From assembly GCA_963579025.1 (NCBI GenBank), contig CAUZFZ010000008.1, positions 1 through 64,000 of the forward strand: a stretch of DNA of 64,000 nucleotides, given 5' to 3'. Positions 1 through 8,889 of this stretch are shown piece by piece; position 1 is the stretch's first letter, and every line of letters begins with the position of its first letter. Both the position numbers and the translations under genes were made by a program. This DNA is from CAUZFZ01 sp963579025. GTDB lineage: Bacteria > Planctomycetota > Planctomycetia > Planctomycetales > Planctomycetaceae. Below the pieces are notes generated by a model, which was not told the DNA's origin, made no database searches, and worked only from the letters and a program-made list of their open reading frames with translations.

Positions 1-22
1 CACCACTCCGCGATCCTCCCGC

Positions 23-2347
23 TCAAAAATTCGCGTTCCGCCACTTCGCGACAAATCCCGCCCCGACCCCGGCGCCACCCCAGCACGCAACCCGATACAG
101 TGCTACAACCTTTTTTCGACAGCCCCCCTGCCCCGTGGCCGCGTCCCACACCTTGACCGTCCTGTCCGCACTCGCCGAGGCCAGCCGCTTCCCGTCCGGG
201 CTAAACGCCACGCTCATGACCTCCCGGTTGTGTCCTTTCAGCGTGAGCGTCTCGGCGCCTGTGGCGGTATGCCTTGTATCGCCCGGTGCGACCGGCTTTC
301 CGTCCGGGCCGGACGTCACACTGGTCGCTTCATCCGGCCCACCGACAATGCGTAGTCCCTCGATTCCGTCGAGGGGGCTTACGTCGTTCACCCGAGTCCC
401 GCTGATATCGAGCGTCCGCAGGCTAGTAAGTTGTGCCAGCGGGCGCACGTCGCTCACCTGAGTCCCGCTGAGATCGAGTGTCCGCAAGCTAGTGAGCTGA
501 GCCAACGGGCTCAAGTCGCTTACTTGAGTCCCGCGGAGGTCGAGTGTCTGCAGGTTGATGTACTGTGCAAGCAGTCTCACGTCGCTCACTTGTCGCCCAG
601 CAAGGTTGATCGACACGATTTGTTCTGGGAGCCATACGGGCAACTGAAGCGCGTGGTGTGCCTGCCATAATATCCGTCCAGCCAACGCACCGGACAGGAC
701 GATAGTGACGGCAAGAACTCGAACCCACACGGTCCTCCTGATTCTTCCGGGGACATCCGCCAAGCGGTTACGCATGCGACCTAACAGGCCTGTCGTGGAA
801 GCAAGAATCTCGGTCGTTCCCGTTCGTTCCATTGAAGGCACGACGTGATCCGCGGTGGACGTCTGCGTCAGCTCGTCATTGAGGATTCTTTCTCTCAATC
901 GCAGCATTGCCGGGTTGTCGGGCTGAAGTTCCAGCACGCGCTCGACCTTCTCCAAAAGCCCTTCGGTCTCGTGCTCGCGCAGGGATGTGCTGATATCCGC
1001 TATCAGGTTTCTCAGTTCGGCTTCGTTCTCAAGCCTGCCTTCCTGTAGTTCTTTCCCGTGAACGTCGAGGTTCGGGCTTGACGTTGTGGTGGTGATTACT
1101 GGCGAACTCGTTTCTATCGAATACGCATTTGTCTGGAATTGCTGCAGTGATGCAGCGACTTCGGCCATGGACTCGGGGCGACCTTCCGAACGCTTGGACA
1201 TCATCCTCAGGCAGAGAGATTCCAGCTCACCGGATAGGCCGGGGCGCAGTTCGGATGGTGGGACGGGTTCATGCGTGATGATTTTCACGAACACCGAGGC
1301 CACAGAGCCGTCGAATGGGACTGTGCCTGTCAGCAGTTCATAGAACAATACGCCGAGGCTGTAGATGTCTGACCGCGGGCCGATGCGCCGCATGTCGCCG
1401 TCCACCTGTTCCGGCGACATGTAGACCGGCGAGCCGAGCTGCATGCCCGTCCGCGTCAGACGCACGTCCGTACTTGGCTGCGTCGACATCGCCAGGCCGA
1501 AGTCCATCACGATTGGCTCACCCTGCGGGTCGACCATGACGTTCGCCGGTTTGATATCCCGATGAACAATTCCGTTGCGGTGCGCTTCCTCAAACGCCGA
1601 CGCCAGCTTCCGCACCCAGCGCACGATCTGTTTTTCGCCAAGCTGGGTGCTGTCATGGGGCTGCTCCGGATTGTCGACGCGAGCCTCGGCGATGACCTGC
1701 GACATGACTACGCCATCGATCCATGCCATCGCGATGTAATACGTCCCGTCGACATCGCCGTAGTCAAATGTCGGACAGATATTCGAATGCCGCAGCACTG
1801 CGGCCGCCTGGGCCTCGCGCCGAAACCGCTCAAGCTGCTCAGCGTCGTCAGTGCCGGTCAGACTGGGAATCTTCAGAGCGACCGGGCGTCCGAGGATGGT
1901 GTCTTCGGCCAGAAACACCCGGCCCATGGCGCCGCGTCCGATTTGTCGGTCGATCCGATATCGTCCAAAGTCACGCGGAATCTTCCCGACGCTTTTCCGT
2001 CCGCCCGCCGTGTCGGCGCGCGTTTCCTGAGGGCGCAGACTGCTGTCCGGTTCGCCCGACGTCTCAGCCTGAACACTTCGGAACACTGCGACAACGATGT
2101 GCTCCTGGCCTTTGAACCGCGTGACGTACTCATTTCGCTGAGGCGCTTCACCAGCGTTGCGACGCAGCTCAATTTCCAGCTCCAGCAGCGCTTTCAGATA
2201 GTCGTCTTTTGCGGTCGTGTCGACAGACGCGAGGTAGCTGTCGATCAGCGGCCGCCGTCCCTCCGACCAATCGGATTCGAACTGATCGCAGCAGCGATCG
2301 ATATCGCGGCTCCGTCGAACGTTCAGAGACTGTGACGAACGGTTCAT
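23..2347 (-). CDS. Membrane-anchored Ser/Thr protein kinase with LRR and one WD40 repeat, abrupt C-terminus
   Basis: Hanks-type Ser/Thr kinase of 774 aa. Visible motifs are the glycine loop GRGAMG (137-142), ATP-binding Lys159, catalytic HRD (262-264) and DFG (282-284), followed by the SPVYMSPEQ activation segment. A hydrophobic segment near residue 545-565 probably anchors it, which would place the kinase in the cytoplasm and the C-terminus outside. After the membrane segment come three leucine-rich repeats of the TLDLSGTQVSDVSPL type and a single WD40 unit ending in TVKVWDAATG. The last ~33 residues resemble nothing in the repeat and look like out-of-frame or unrelated sequence. Related planctomycete kinases usually carry a full propeller, so the gene may be 3'-truncated. 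Kinase identity is firm; the substrate is unknown. Confidence 0.85.
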   Translation of the reverse strand: MNRSSQSLNVRRSRDIDRCCDQFESDWSEGRRPLIDSYLASVDTTAKDDYLKALLELEIELRRNAGEAPQRNEYVTRFKGQEHIVVAVFRSVQAETSGEPDSSLRPQETRADTAGGRKSVGKIPRDFGRYRIDRQIGRGAMGRVFLAEDTILGRPVALKIPSLTGTDDAEQLERFRREAQAAAVLRHSNICPTFDYGDVDGTYYIAMAWIDGVVMSQVIAEARVDNPEQPHDSTQLGEKQIVRWVRKLASAFEEAHRNGIVHRDIKPANVMVDPQGEPIVMDFGLAMSTQPSTDVRLTRTGMQLGSPVYMSPEQVDGDMRRIGPRSDIYSLGVLFYELLTGTVPFDGSVASVFVKIITHEPVPPSELRPGLSGELESLCLRMMSKRSEGRPESMAEVAASLQQFQTNAYSIETSSPVITTTTSSPNLDVHGKELQEGRLENEAELRNLIADISTSLREHETEGLLEKVERVLELQPDNPAMLRLRERILNDELTQTSTADHVVPSMERTGTTEILASTTGLLGRMRNRLADVPGRIRRTVWVRVLAVTIVLSGALAGRILWQAHHALQLPVWLPEQIVSINLAGRQVSDVRLLAQYINLQTLDLRGTQVSDLSPLAQLTSLRTLDLSGTQVSDVRPLAQLTSLRTLDISGTRVNDVSPLDGIEGLRIVGGPDEATSVTSGPDGKPVAPGDTRHTATGAETLTLKGHNREVMSVAFSPDGKRLASASADRTVKVWDAATGQGGCRKKVVALYRVACWGGAGVGAGFVAKWRNANF

Positions 2348-2571
2348 GCTCTGGCCATGTACGTGGCACGTCCTGGCAGAGTTACCGCGACGCGATTCTG
2401 AGTATACACATCATGGGACGCGCCAGCATGAGCGTCAGCACAGGACGAACCGCGACTCGCGATTTCAGTCATTGTGACGTCCAAGGTGTTTCGCACGTGA
2501 CATGCAGGGTATCGCGTTGGCCGGACGGGCTGGAATGCCGCGCGTCAACGGTCTTAACGTCTCAGGCACCC

Positions 2572-4872
2572 TCAGCGCGATCTGCCGGGCCCCCAATTAT
2601 GCATTTCGGCCTGGTATTCGAGTCCTTCCTTCTGTTCGAGCAACCCTCTTAACCGAAACGTGATCTGCTCGAGTTGGACGGAAAGATCGTTTTCATTCTC
2701 AGGGTCGTCTTCAGTATTGAACAACTCATACGCTGGAGTCTTTCCGTAGGTGACGACCAGCTTCCACAGTTCCTGCTCGATGACGATCTTGCGACCTGAA
2801 TTCGCAAGAGTGTGGAAGGTGTTGCCATCGGTCTCGCGCGACAACAGCGGCCAGACCGGTGGGTCTGAATCGTCTGTCTCCTCGGCCGCATCGGGTGCTT
2901 TCAACACGTTGGAACTGGCAGCATCCGGGACGCCGTCAACATCCACGGCGCTGTCTTTGGGATTCTGTGAGACGGCGACGTTGCCATAAACGTGCGCGGG
3001 TGTAGAGGGCTTCTTCACGATAATCGAAGGTCCCTCGAACTCGTGCGTGACGTTGTCTGTCGCGGTGACCTGCGATCCGCTGGCGTTGACCGCGTTGCGA
3101 TAACCGCTGATTCGATTGTTGGCGACGGTTACTGTCGAGTCCTTCCAGACCCAGACCGCCGACCCTTGCCCTGGTCCTTTCCCCTTGAATCGGTTTCCCA
3201 AGATGCGGACGTCGCCGTGAGCCAGGACCCCCGCAACACCACCTCCGGTAATGCTGTTGTGGGACACGACACCCGTCGAACCACCTTTCACTGCCACCAA
3301 AGGTGGCGCACCACCGCCGGTTCGCAATAACTCGTTGCCATGAATGTATGCCGTCGCTCCGTCGGGGAGCCCCACCGCGACCAGGCGATTCTCCAGGCAG
3401 CGATTGCCGATAATCACCGCGACCGTGGCTGTGTCTCGCACACCGATGCCGGCCATCTTGTTCTCGTGCGATTCGTTGTCGACGATCACGGGTCGGGCGC
3501 CCCGACGAGAACCGATGCCAGCCATTTGATTGTCGTGCGTCCGGTTACTGCGAATGACGGGTGCCGCACCTTCGCGTGATCCGATGCCGGCCATTTTGTT
3601 TTCAAAGCACTCGTTATCCACAATCACCGGTCGTGCTCCCAGCCGAGATCCGATTCCCGCCATGTCGTTGCTGTAGCAGTGGTTGTTGCGGATGACTGGC
3701 GCCGCGTCCTGTTGCGACCCGATGCCCGCCATCCTGTTGTCGAAGCACTCGTTGTCTTCGATCACCGGACGGGCCTCTTCGCGAGAGCCAATTCCGGCCA
3801 TCCGATTGCGATAGCAGCGGTTGTGGCGGATCACTGGAGCCGCTCCCAGGCGCGAACCGATGCCTGCCATCTCGTTTTCGAAGCACTCGTTGTGCTCGAT
3901 GACTGCACGCGCCCCGTCACGTGATCCAATGCCGGCCATTCTGTTTTTGTAACAACGGTTGTGGCGGATGATCGGACACGCGTCATCGCGGTTCCCGATG
4001 CCGGCCATGTCGTTTTCATAACACTCGTTGTACTCAACGATCGGCTGCGTCTCTTCACCGGTTCGGATTCCGATGCCCGCGCGACGATTCCCGTAACACT
4101 TATTGCCGCGAACGATTGGCCGTGCGTGATCACTGATGCCGATGCCGGCTCGGACGTTGTCGAAACACACGTTGTTGATCACCAGCGGGCTGGCATCATC
4201 ATGTCCGATGCCGGCATAGAAGTTTTCGAAGCAGGTGTTTTCTTCGATGACCGCCGTTGAATGCTTCATCGAACCGATGCCGCCGCCCATGTTTCGCCAG
4301 GTGACGTTCCGGTAGATGTGGGGAGAGACTCGCTTGCCCTCGGCTCCAATGACGGCGATGCCGGTGTAACCAATGTGATGGACAATGTTGTTGCTCACTG
4401 TGCAGCGCTCGATCCCGATCACACTGATCCCGGCCGTGCCGGGCTCGCCGATCGGTTCTTCAGACTGCTCCTCTCCCTGTGTCGCATGGTGCTTCTTCCA
4501 GGCGTCGTCGTCGTATTCGCCGACGCCCGTCACAGTGAATCCGTCAATCGTCGAGGATTCCGTCATCGCCACACCGGGCCCCGTCGCGCCCTCTACGTCG
4601 CCGTCGATGATTGTCGATTCGGCCCGCTTGAGGCCCAGTGTCCCTTTGGTATCGTCGCCGGCGCTCAGGAGTGTGACTCCTGCTTTCAGCCGTATCCGCT
4701 CCCTGTATATCCCGGCGCTGACCAGTACGGTGTCACCTTCCCGAGCCGCGTCGATCCCTGCCTGAATCGTCTTCTGGTCCTCGGGGACCGGTACGATGGC
4801 AGCCTGAATCGACGCCGTGCACAAAGAAACGACAACCGCAATCAACGTGGTGGTGTCAAACGGTGAAGACAT
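2572..4872 (-). CDS. Secreted right-handed parallel beta-helix repeat protein
   Basis: 766 aa with an N-terminal signal peptide ending around AASIQAA. The opening VPEDQKTIQAGIDAAREGDTV block is typical of NosD/DUF1565 (pectate-lyase-like) beta-helix proteins. The middle is a run of about ten 23-residue coils built on 'N-x-C-[YF]-x-N-x-M-A-G-I-G-S-R', alternating between a basic NRCY form and an acidic NECF form. Coils of this kind stack into a parallel beta-helix that commonly binds or cleaves polysaccharide, but no catalytic residues can be assigned. The last ~90 residues contain LWKLVVTYGKTPAYELFNTE and DDPENENDLS, which resemble the C-terminal end of sulfatases rather than a beta-helix. 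The start at 4872 is followed directly by the signal peptide. Substrate is unknown. Confidence 0.8.
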   Translation of the reverse strand: MSSPFDTTTLIAVVVSLCTASIQAAIVPVPEDQKTIQAGIDAAREGDTVLVSAGIYRERIRLKAGVTLLSAGDDTKGTLGLKRAESTIIDGDVEGATGPGVAMTESSTIDGFTVTGVGEYDDDAWKKHHATQGEEQSEEPIGEPGTAGISVIGIERCTVSNNIVHHIGYTGIAVIGAEGKRVSPHIYRNVTWRNMGGGIGSMKHSTAVIEENTCFENFYAGIGHDDASPLVINNVCFDNVRAGIGISDHARPIVRGNKCYGNRRAGIGIRTGEETQPIVEYNECYENDMAGIGNRDDACPIIRHNRCYKNRMAGIGSRDGARAVIEHNECFENEMAGIGSRLGAAPVIRHNRCYRNRMAGIGSREEARPVIEDNECFDNRMAGIGSQQDAAPVIRNNHCYSNDMAGIGSRLGARPVIVDNECFENKMAGIGSREGAAPVIRSNRTHDNQMAGIGSRRGARPVIVDNESHENKMAGIGVRDTATVAVIIGNRCLENRLVAVGLPDGATAYIHGNELLRTGGGAPPLVAVKGGSTGVVSHNSITGGGVAGVLAHGDVRILGNRFKGKGPGQGSAVWVWKDSTVTVANNRISGYRNAVNASGSQVTATDNVTHEFEGPSIIVKKPSTPAHVYGNVAVSQNPKDSAVDVDGVPDAASSNVLKAPDAAEETDDSDPPVWPLLSRETDGNTFHTLANSGRKIVIEQELWKLVVTYGKTPAYELFNTEDDPENENDLSVQLEQITFRLRGLLEQKEGLEYQAEMHNWGPGRSR

Positions 4873-5224
4873 GTCAGAACCCGCCTTTCCACGAGGGTGT
4901 CGGTATAGTGGCGGTCAGTCTGACGTCCATTCATTCTCAATGGCTCGCCGCGACTGATCCTTCGCCAGCCCAAAGCGGCATAGCCGCAACCAAAAGTAGG
5001 ATGGGCACTCTTGCCCGTCTGCCAACAGGGACGGGCAGGAGTGCCCGTCCTACGATGCGCGCGCACGGCGCGATCGTGTCCCATAGTAAAAACCTAATGA
5101 TATCCAGTGAGTTTCACCGAAGCGCTCGAGACATGATCGCCGACGGTCAGGATTGCCGTCGCCGTCGGCCGGGCGTTAAACAGTCGATGTCGATTTACCT
5201 CATACAGACTCTCGATCGATCCCC
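4873..5224. other. Intergenic region, gene-free
   Basis: Divergent region between the beta-helix gene and the CCA-adding enzyme gene, so promoters for both should lie here. The only clear structure is the inverted repeat at 4996-5053. No convincing coding frame or RNA gene was seen. Confidence 0.5.
4996..5053. repeat. 24-bp inverted repeat, GTAGGA(T/C)GGGCACTC type
   Basis: Arms at 4996-5019 and 5030-5053 are complementary at 22 of 24 positions, with a 10-nt loop. Both differences would form G:U pairs in RNA. There is no T-tract, so it is not a simple terminator. It resembles a short dispersed palindromic element. Confidence 0.75.
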
Positions 5225-6508
5225 ATGAGTCCCAACCGTCAATTTGCAGCAGATGTCGTCGACAGGCTGTCCAACGCCGGATTCGCCGCCCTGTGGGCGG
5301 GCGGGTGTGTGCGCGACGAGTTGCTTGGACAAACTCCGAAGGACTACGACGTTGCGACGGACGCCAGGCCCGAACAGGTCCGTGAGTTGTTTGGTCGAAA
5401 GCGAACTTTGGCTGTCGGCGAGAGTTTCGGCGTGATCGTCGTACTCGGCCCGAAAGGCGCCGGGCAGATTGAAGTCGCGACATTCCGCTCTGATGGCGAG
5501 TACCTCGATGGTCGACGTCCGGAGTCCGTGCAGTTCTGCTCAGCGGAAGAAGATGCGCGGCGGCGAGACTTCACGATCAACGGCATGTTCTACGACCCGC
5601 TGAAGCAGCAGGTGCTCGATTACGTCGGCGGCCGGAGCGATCTGGAAGCCGGCATCGTCCGCGCAATCGGCGATCCTCGGGCGCGGATGAAAGAAGACAA
5701 GCTGCGGATGCTGCGTGCCGTACGGTTCACTGCGACGTTCGATTTCGAGTTGGATCACGCAACGGCGGATGCTGTCCGATCAATGGCCGATCAGATTGAC
5801 GCCGTCAGCGCCGAACGGATTTCCCATGAACTGCGCCGTATGCTGGCCCATACCAATCGTGCTCGAGCCTTGCAGCTATGCCACGACGTCAACCTGCTGA
5901 CTCAAGTGCTGCCTGAACTTGATGATGTCTCGAGCGATCCGGATGCGTGGAAGGCACTGCTGAGTCTACTTGCTCGATCAGGTGGATCGGGGACGGGCGG
6001 TGACATCGCATTTCCTCTCGCGTTTGCCGCACTGCTGTCGCCGGTTGTCGTGTGCAGAAACCTCGACGTGACCGCGGCGGCTCAACTGACTGAGGAAGTC
6101 GGGAAGCGACTCAAGCTCTCGAACCGTGAGATTCAACACGCCGCGTGGCTTTTGCGCCATCGCGAATCATTGCGTGATGCGGACCAACTCTCAGCGGCAC
6201 AACTGAAACGTGTGCTCGCACAGGGCCATGCACGCGATCTGCTGTTTCTGATACGAGCGAGTGACGAGGCACATCACCGGACACCGAAAGACGCAAACTT
6301 CTGCGAGGCATTTCTGCGCAACACGTCCACGATTGAACTCGACCCGCCAGCATTGATCTCTGGTAGTGAGTTGATTCGCGCGGGTCTGATACCCGGGCCT
6401 CGCTTCAAAGAGATTCTGGAAACGGTAAGGGACGCTCAGTTGAATGGCGAAGTCACAACGACCGAACATGCTCTAAAACTGGCGCAGACGATTCTCGAGT
6501 CTGCCTGA
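5225..6508 (+). CDS. cca: CCA-adding enzyme / tRNA nucleotidyltransferase
   Basis: 427-aa class II nucleotidyltransferase of the CCA-adding/poly(A) polymerase family, which adds or repairs the 3' CCA end of tRNA. Motifs in order are GGCVRDELLG (26-35), the metal-binding DYDVATDA (40-47), RRDFTIN (113-119) and the RMLRAVRFTATF segment (161-172). A helical C-terminal half follows. Length fits bacterial CCA enzymes. A poly(A) polymerase or A-adding-only role cannot be excluded from sequence alone. The next gene, an SDR, starts 30 bp downstream on the same strand and may be co-transcribed. Confidence 0.85.
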   Translation: MSPNRQFAADVVDRLSNAGFAALWAGGCVRDELLGQTPKDYDVATDARPEQVRELFGRKRTLAVGESFGVIVVLGPKGAGQIEVATFRSDGEYLDGRRPESVQFCSAEEDARRRDFTINGMFYDPLKQQVLDYVGGRSDLEAGIVRAIGDPRARMKEDKLRMLRAVRFTATFDFELDHATADAVRSMADQIDAVSAERISHELRRMLAHTNRARALQLCHDVNLLTQVLPELDDVSSDPDAWKALLSLLARSGGSGTGGDIAFPLAFAALLSPVVVCRNLDVTAAAQLTEEVGKRLKLSNREIQHAAWLLRHRESLRDADQLSAAQLKRVLAQGHARDLLFLIRASDEAHHRTPKDANFCEAFLRNTSTIELDPPALISGSELIRAGLIPGPRFKEILETVRDAQLNGEVTTTEHALKLAQTILESA

Positions 6509-6537
6509 GCCACGGACACCCAATCCGGAAGACGAAC

Positions 6538-7320
6538 ATGATCACGCTTGAAGGACACACCGCACTCGTGACCGGCGGCACGATGGGCGTCGGTCGAGCC
6601 ATCGCGGAAACGCTTGCCGGATCAGGCGTCGATGTCGTGCTGCACGGACTGAATGAAGACGACGCAGCGCGGCAGGCGGTTGCAGCGATTCAGGGCGTGG
6701 GCCGCGCATGTCATCTGGTCACAGGCGACCTGGCCGGATCGACGGAAGAGTGTGTCGGACACGTGTTTGATCAGGCCATCGCCGCGATGCCGGACATCGA
6801 CATCCTGATCAGCAATGCCGGCGCCTACAGCGAGCCGGATTTTCTGGATGTCGAATTCGAGACTTTCGATCGCACCATGAAGCTCAACGTGTACTCGCAC
6901 TTTTTTCTGATTCAGCGGTTTGCACGACGCTGGATCGAGAATGGTGTCCAGGGCCGAGTGTTACTGACAGGTTCGATCAACGGCCGGCTCGCCGAGCAGA
7001 CGCACGCGGCATACGACACGTCGAAAGGTGCCGTCGAAACGATGGTCAAGACGCTGTGTGTCTCACTTGCGCCGCATGGCATTCGCGTTAATGGGATGGC
7101 GCCGGGGCTGGTGAGAACTCCGCTGACTTCTGTCGCGCTGGATCAGCCGGGTGTTACTGAATGGATGCAACTGCACACTCCCAACGGGCAGGTGCCCGGT
7201 CCGGAACCGTGCGGATCGGCGGCGGCGTTTCTGGTCAGTGACGAGGCTTGGCACGTGCAAGGCCAGATGTTGCTTGTTGACGGCGGCATGAGTGCCTGGC
7301 AGCAACCGGACCCGCCATAG
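6538..7320 (+). CDS. Short-chain dehydrogenase/reductase (SDR)
   Basis: 260-aa classical SDR. It shows the cofactor-binding TGGTMGVG (12-19), NAG (93-95), catalytic Ser146 and the Tyr159-xxx-Lys163 pair. The C-terminal PGLVRTP and VDGG elements are also present. The start is supported by GGAAGA five bases upstream of the ATG. It follows the CCA gene closely on the same strand, but no functional link is evident. NAD(P)-dependent oxidoreductase activity is well supported; the substrate is unknown. Confidence 0.85.
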   Translation: MITLEGHTALVTGGTMGVGRAIAETLAGSGVDVVLHGLNEDDAARQAVAAIQGVGRACHLVTGDLAGSTEECVGHVFDQAIAAMPDIDILISNAGAYSEPDFLDVEFETFDRTMKLNVYSHFFLIQRFARRWIENGVQGRVLLTGSINGRLAEQTHAAYDTSKGAVETMVKTLCVSLAPHGIRVNGMAPGLVRTPLTSVALDQPGVTEWMQLHTPNGQVPGPEPCGSAAAFLVSDEAWHVQGQMLLVDGGMSAWQQPDPP

Positions 7321-7369
7321 TCGTCGAGGGGCGTCGCGGTTAGGCGAGCGGCAGGTAGTGCAAAGACGC

Positions 7370-7410
7370 GAGAACCCCCGGCGTAAAGTCGGGGGCGTTG
7401 GTAAGTTCTC
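7370..7410. repeat. Hairpin between convergent genes
   Basis: CCCCCG (7375-7380) pairs with CGGGGG (7390-7395), flanked by complementary GAGAAC (7370-7375) and GTTCTC (7405-7410). It sits between the SDR and the nucleotidyltransferase, which converge. No T-tract follows on either strand. It could stop transcription bidirectionally or be a dispersed palindromic repeat. Confidence 0.4.
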
Positions 7411-7424
7411 AACTGCCGTACGCC

Positions 7425-8033
7425 TTATCGATCGAACCGGGACTGCAGCCGCTGGAGGTCTTCCGGCGTGTCGAGGTCAAGCAGGATCGAGTCGGATGCG
7501 ACGGAGTGCTCGCAGACCGTGACACCGTCCAGAGTCAGCAGCCAGTTCAGACCTCGGTCGTCGGGAATTTCGCTCAGCCGACTCGCCAGAGTCCAGCGGA
7601 AGAACGCCGGGTGACCGCGTTTCCCTGAATGGACCGGCACCATGATGTCGGCGTCCAATGTCCGCCAGACATTGACGAGTTCGTTGATCACATCGCCATC
7701 GAGGACCGGGTGGTCGGCCGGGATTAGAATCCAGGCGTCTTCCGGTTCCGGTGCGAAGTGACTGCGAATCGCGGCGACTCCGTATTCGACGCTGTGCCGC
7801 ATGTCGGGCGGATCGCGCGGGGGTTGTACGGCAACGACATCGAAGGGTTGCAGCACATCGCGAAGCTGTTCGTCGGACCGGCGGAGCACGATCGCTGTTG
7901 CCGCGATGGCGGGATGATCGAGCGCATCCAGCAGACGGGCGATGACCGGGCGGCCGGCCAGATCGAGCGTCAGTTTGGGACGCCCCATGCGACGGCTGAG
8001 CCCCGCGGCGGGGATGATTGCGAAAAGACGCAC
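7425..8033 (-). CDS. MobA/MocA-like NTP transferase
   Basis: 202-aa protein with the GlmU/MobA-type nucleotidyltransferase fold. The N-terminal signature is PAAGLSRRMGRPKLTLDLAG, including the Lys that contacts the nucleotide phosphates. Later come LIPADHPVLDGDVI (metal-binding Asp region) and GHPAFF. This pattern fits the MocA/CoxD branch, which activates molybdopterin with CTP or matures molybdenum hydroxylases. No molybdenum cofactor genes are nearby, so the acceptor is uncertain. Translation starts at GTG, supported by a GGGAG Shine-Dalgarno sequence about 8 bases upstream. Confidence 0.75.
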   Translation of the reverse strand: MRLFAIIPAAGLSRRMGRPKLTLDLAGRPVIARLLDALDHPAIAATAIVLRRSDEQLRDVLQPFDVVAVQPPRDPPDMRHSVEYGVAAIRSHFAPEPEDAWILIPADHPVLDGDVINELVNVWRTLDADIMVPVHSGKRGHPAFFRWTLASRLSEIPDDRGLNWLLTLDGVTVCEHSVASDSILLDLDTPEDLQRLQSRFDR

Positions 8034-8109
8034 TCAACGGCTCCCGAGAATCGGTGGGCTCGGCTGAGGAACCAGAAACGAATCGACGCCTCGTCACGAC
8101 GCGCGAGTT

Positions 8110-8526
8110 TCAGTCGAGCTGTGTTGTCGACTCGCCGTCGTGGAACTCGGCCCAGCGATCCCAGGCGTACGTCCACTCCATCCACATGCGGAGGAATGAC
8201 CACAGCAGTCGCATTTTTGAGAGGCTATCGCCGGGCAACTGGCCTTCATGCTGCATCGTATCCATGGCGGCCGTGCGCAGTTGCCAGCGATCTGCCAGCA
8301 TCGCGGCGATTGCGTCCGACGTCAGATTCGGCTCAACGTCCTCTTCCAGCAGGCCGGCTCCGTCGGCCATGACGAACAGCTCGAACAGACTCGTCCGATG
8401 GGGATTCATCTCAAGAGGTTTGGTCTGGTCCTCTGCTTCCTCGATCACCGACTGAATCCGGTCGACGATTGTGAGGATCAGCGAAGATTGAGATACAGGA
8501 CCCTGAGTCTGGGACTTTTGCGTCAC
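8110..8526 (-). CDS. Hypothetical protein, acidic alpha-helical
   Basis: About 138 aa, not assigned to a family. It is predicted largely helical, with a Trp-rich C-terminal stretch (LLWSFLRMWMEWTYAWDRW) and no signal peptide or membrane segment. The GTG at 8526 was chosen because AGGAAG lies six bases upstream. A GTG five codons earlier (8541) keeps the same frame but lacks a ribosome-binding site. It follows the nucleotidyltransferase on the same strand with a 76-bp gap. Function unknown. Confidence 0.6.
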   Translation of the reverse strand: MTQKSQTQGPVSQSSLILTIVDRIQSVIEEAEDQTKPLEMNPHRTSLFELFVMADGAGLLEEDVEPNLTSDAIAAMLADRWQLRTAAMDTMQHEGQLPGDSLSKMRLLWSFLRMWMEWTYAWDRWAEFHDGESTTQLD

Positions 8527-8635
8527 GGCGGGCTTCCTCACAGTTCAAAGGTGAATCGCCATCGTACGCAGCCGGGGAGCATCCGCCAAACTCGCCCGAG
8601 GCAGGAATTGCAGAATCCTGTCAAATGTCGGGTGT

Positions 8636-8690
8636 CTATCTCCTCTTACTCGTACTCTTACTCGTAATCCTACTCTCAATCTTACTCCCC
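8636..8690. repeat. Degenerate TACTC[TG]-type hexamer tract
   Basis: A run of imperfect 6-mers reading TACTCG, TACTCT, TACTCG, TAATCC, TACTCT and so on. A second tract with the same unit lies at 48909-48942 in another intergenic region. Confidence 0.6.
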
Positions 8691-8820
8691 ATGACCGACG
8701 CCAGCGTCGCGGCCGGGACGCTGAATCAGGCGACGTCGAAAAAAGAGCAGCCCCGCCGCAACGGAAAGCGACGGAGCATCGTCGCACTCCAGAAGTCGCA
8801 CGCAAACGGCGACCAGGAAA

Positions 8821-8861
8821 CGAAAACAGCCTGCCGCGGGGAATTCCCGGGCAGGCTGTCG
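8821..8861 (-). terminator. Intrinsic terminator
   Basis: A 10-bp stem with arms 8826-8835 and 8850-8859. On the reverse strand it is followed by TTTCG and further T-rich sequence. It lies about 30 bp beyond the stop codon of the 8890-9897 gene. Confidence 0.75.
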
Positions 8862-8889
8862 TTTCTGCTGATGAATGTTCTCGCTGAGA

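Larger units (their letters stand above)
8527..8889. other. Intergenic region with hexamer tract and terminator
   Basis: No convincing gene. It contains the TACTCN hexamer tract (8636-8690) and the intrinsic terminator of the reverse-strand gene that ends at 8890. Confidence 0.5.

Noticed and set aside
1562..2335. A 257-aa forward frame across the kinase
   Set aside because: Antisense shadow; kinase motifs on the reverse strand are unambiguous.
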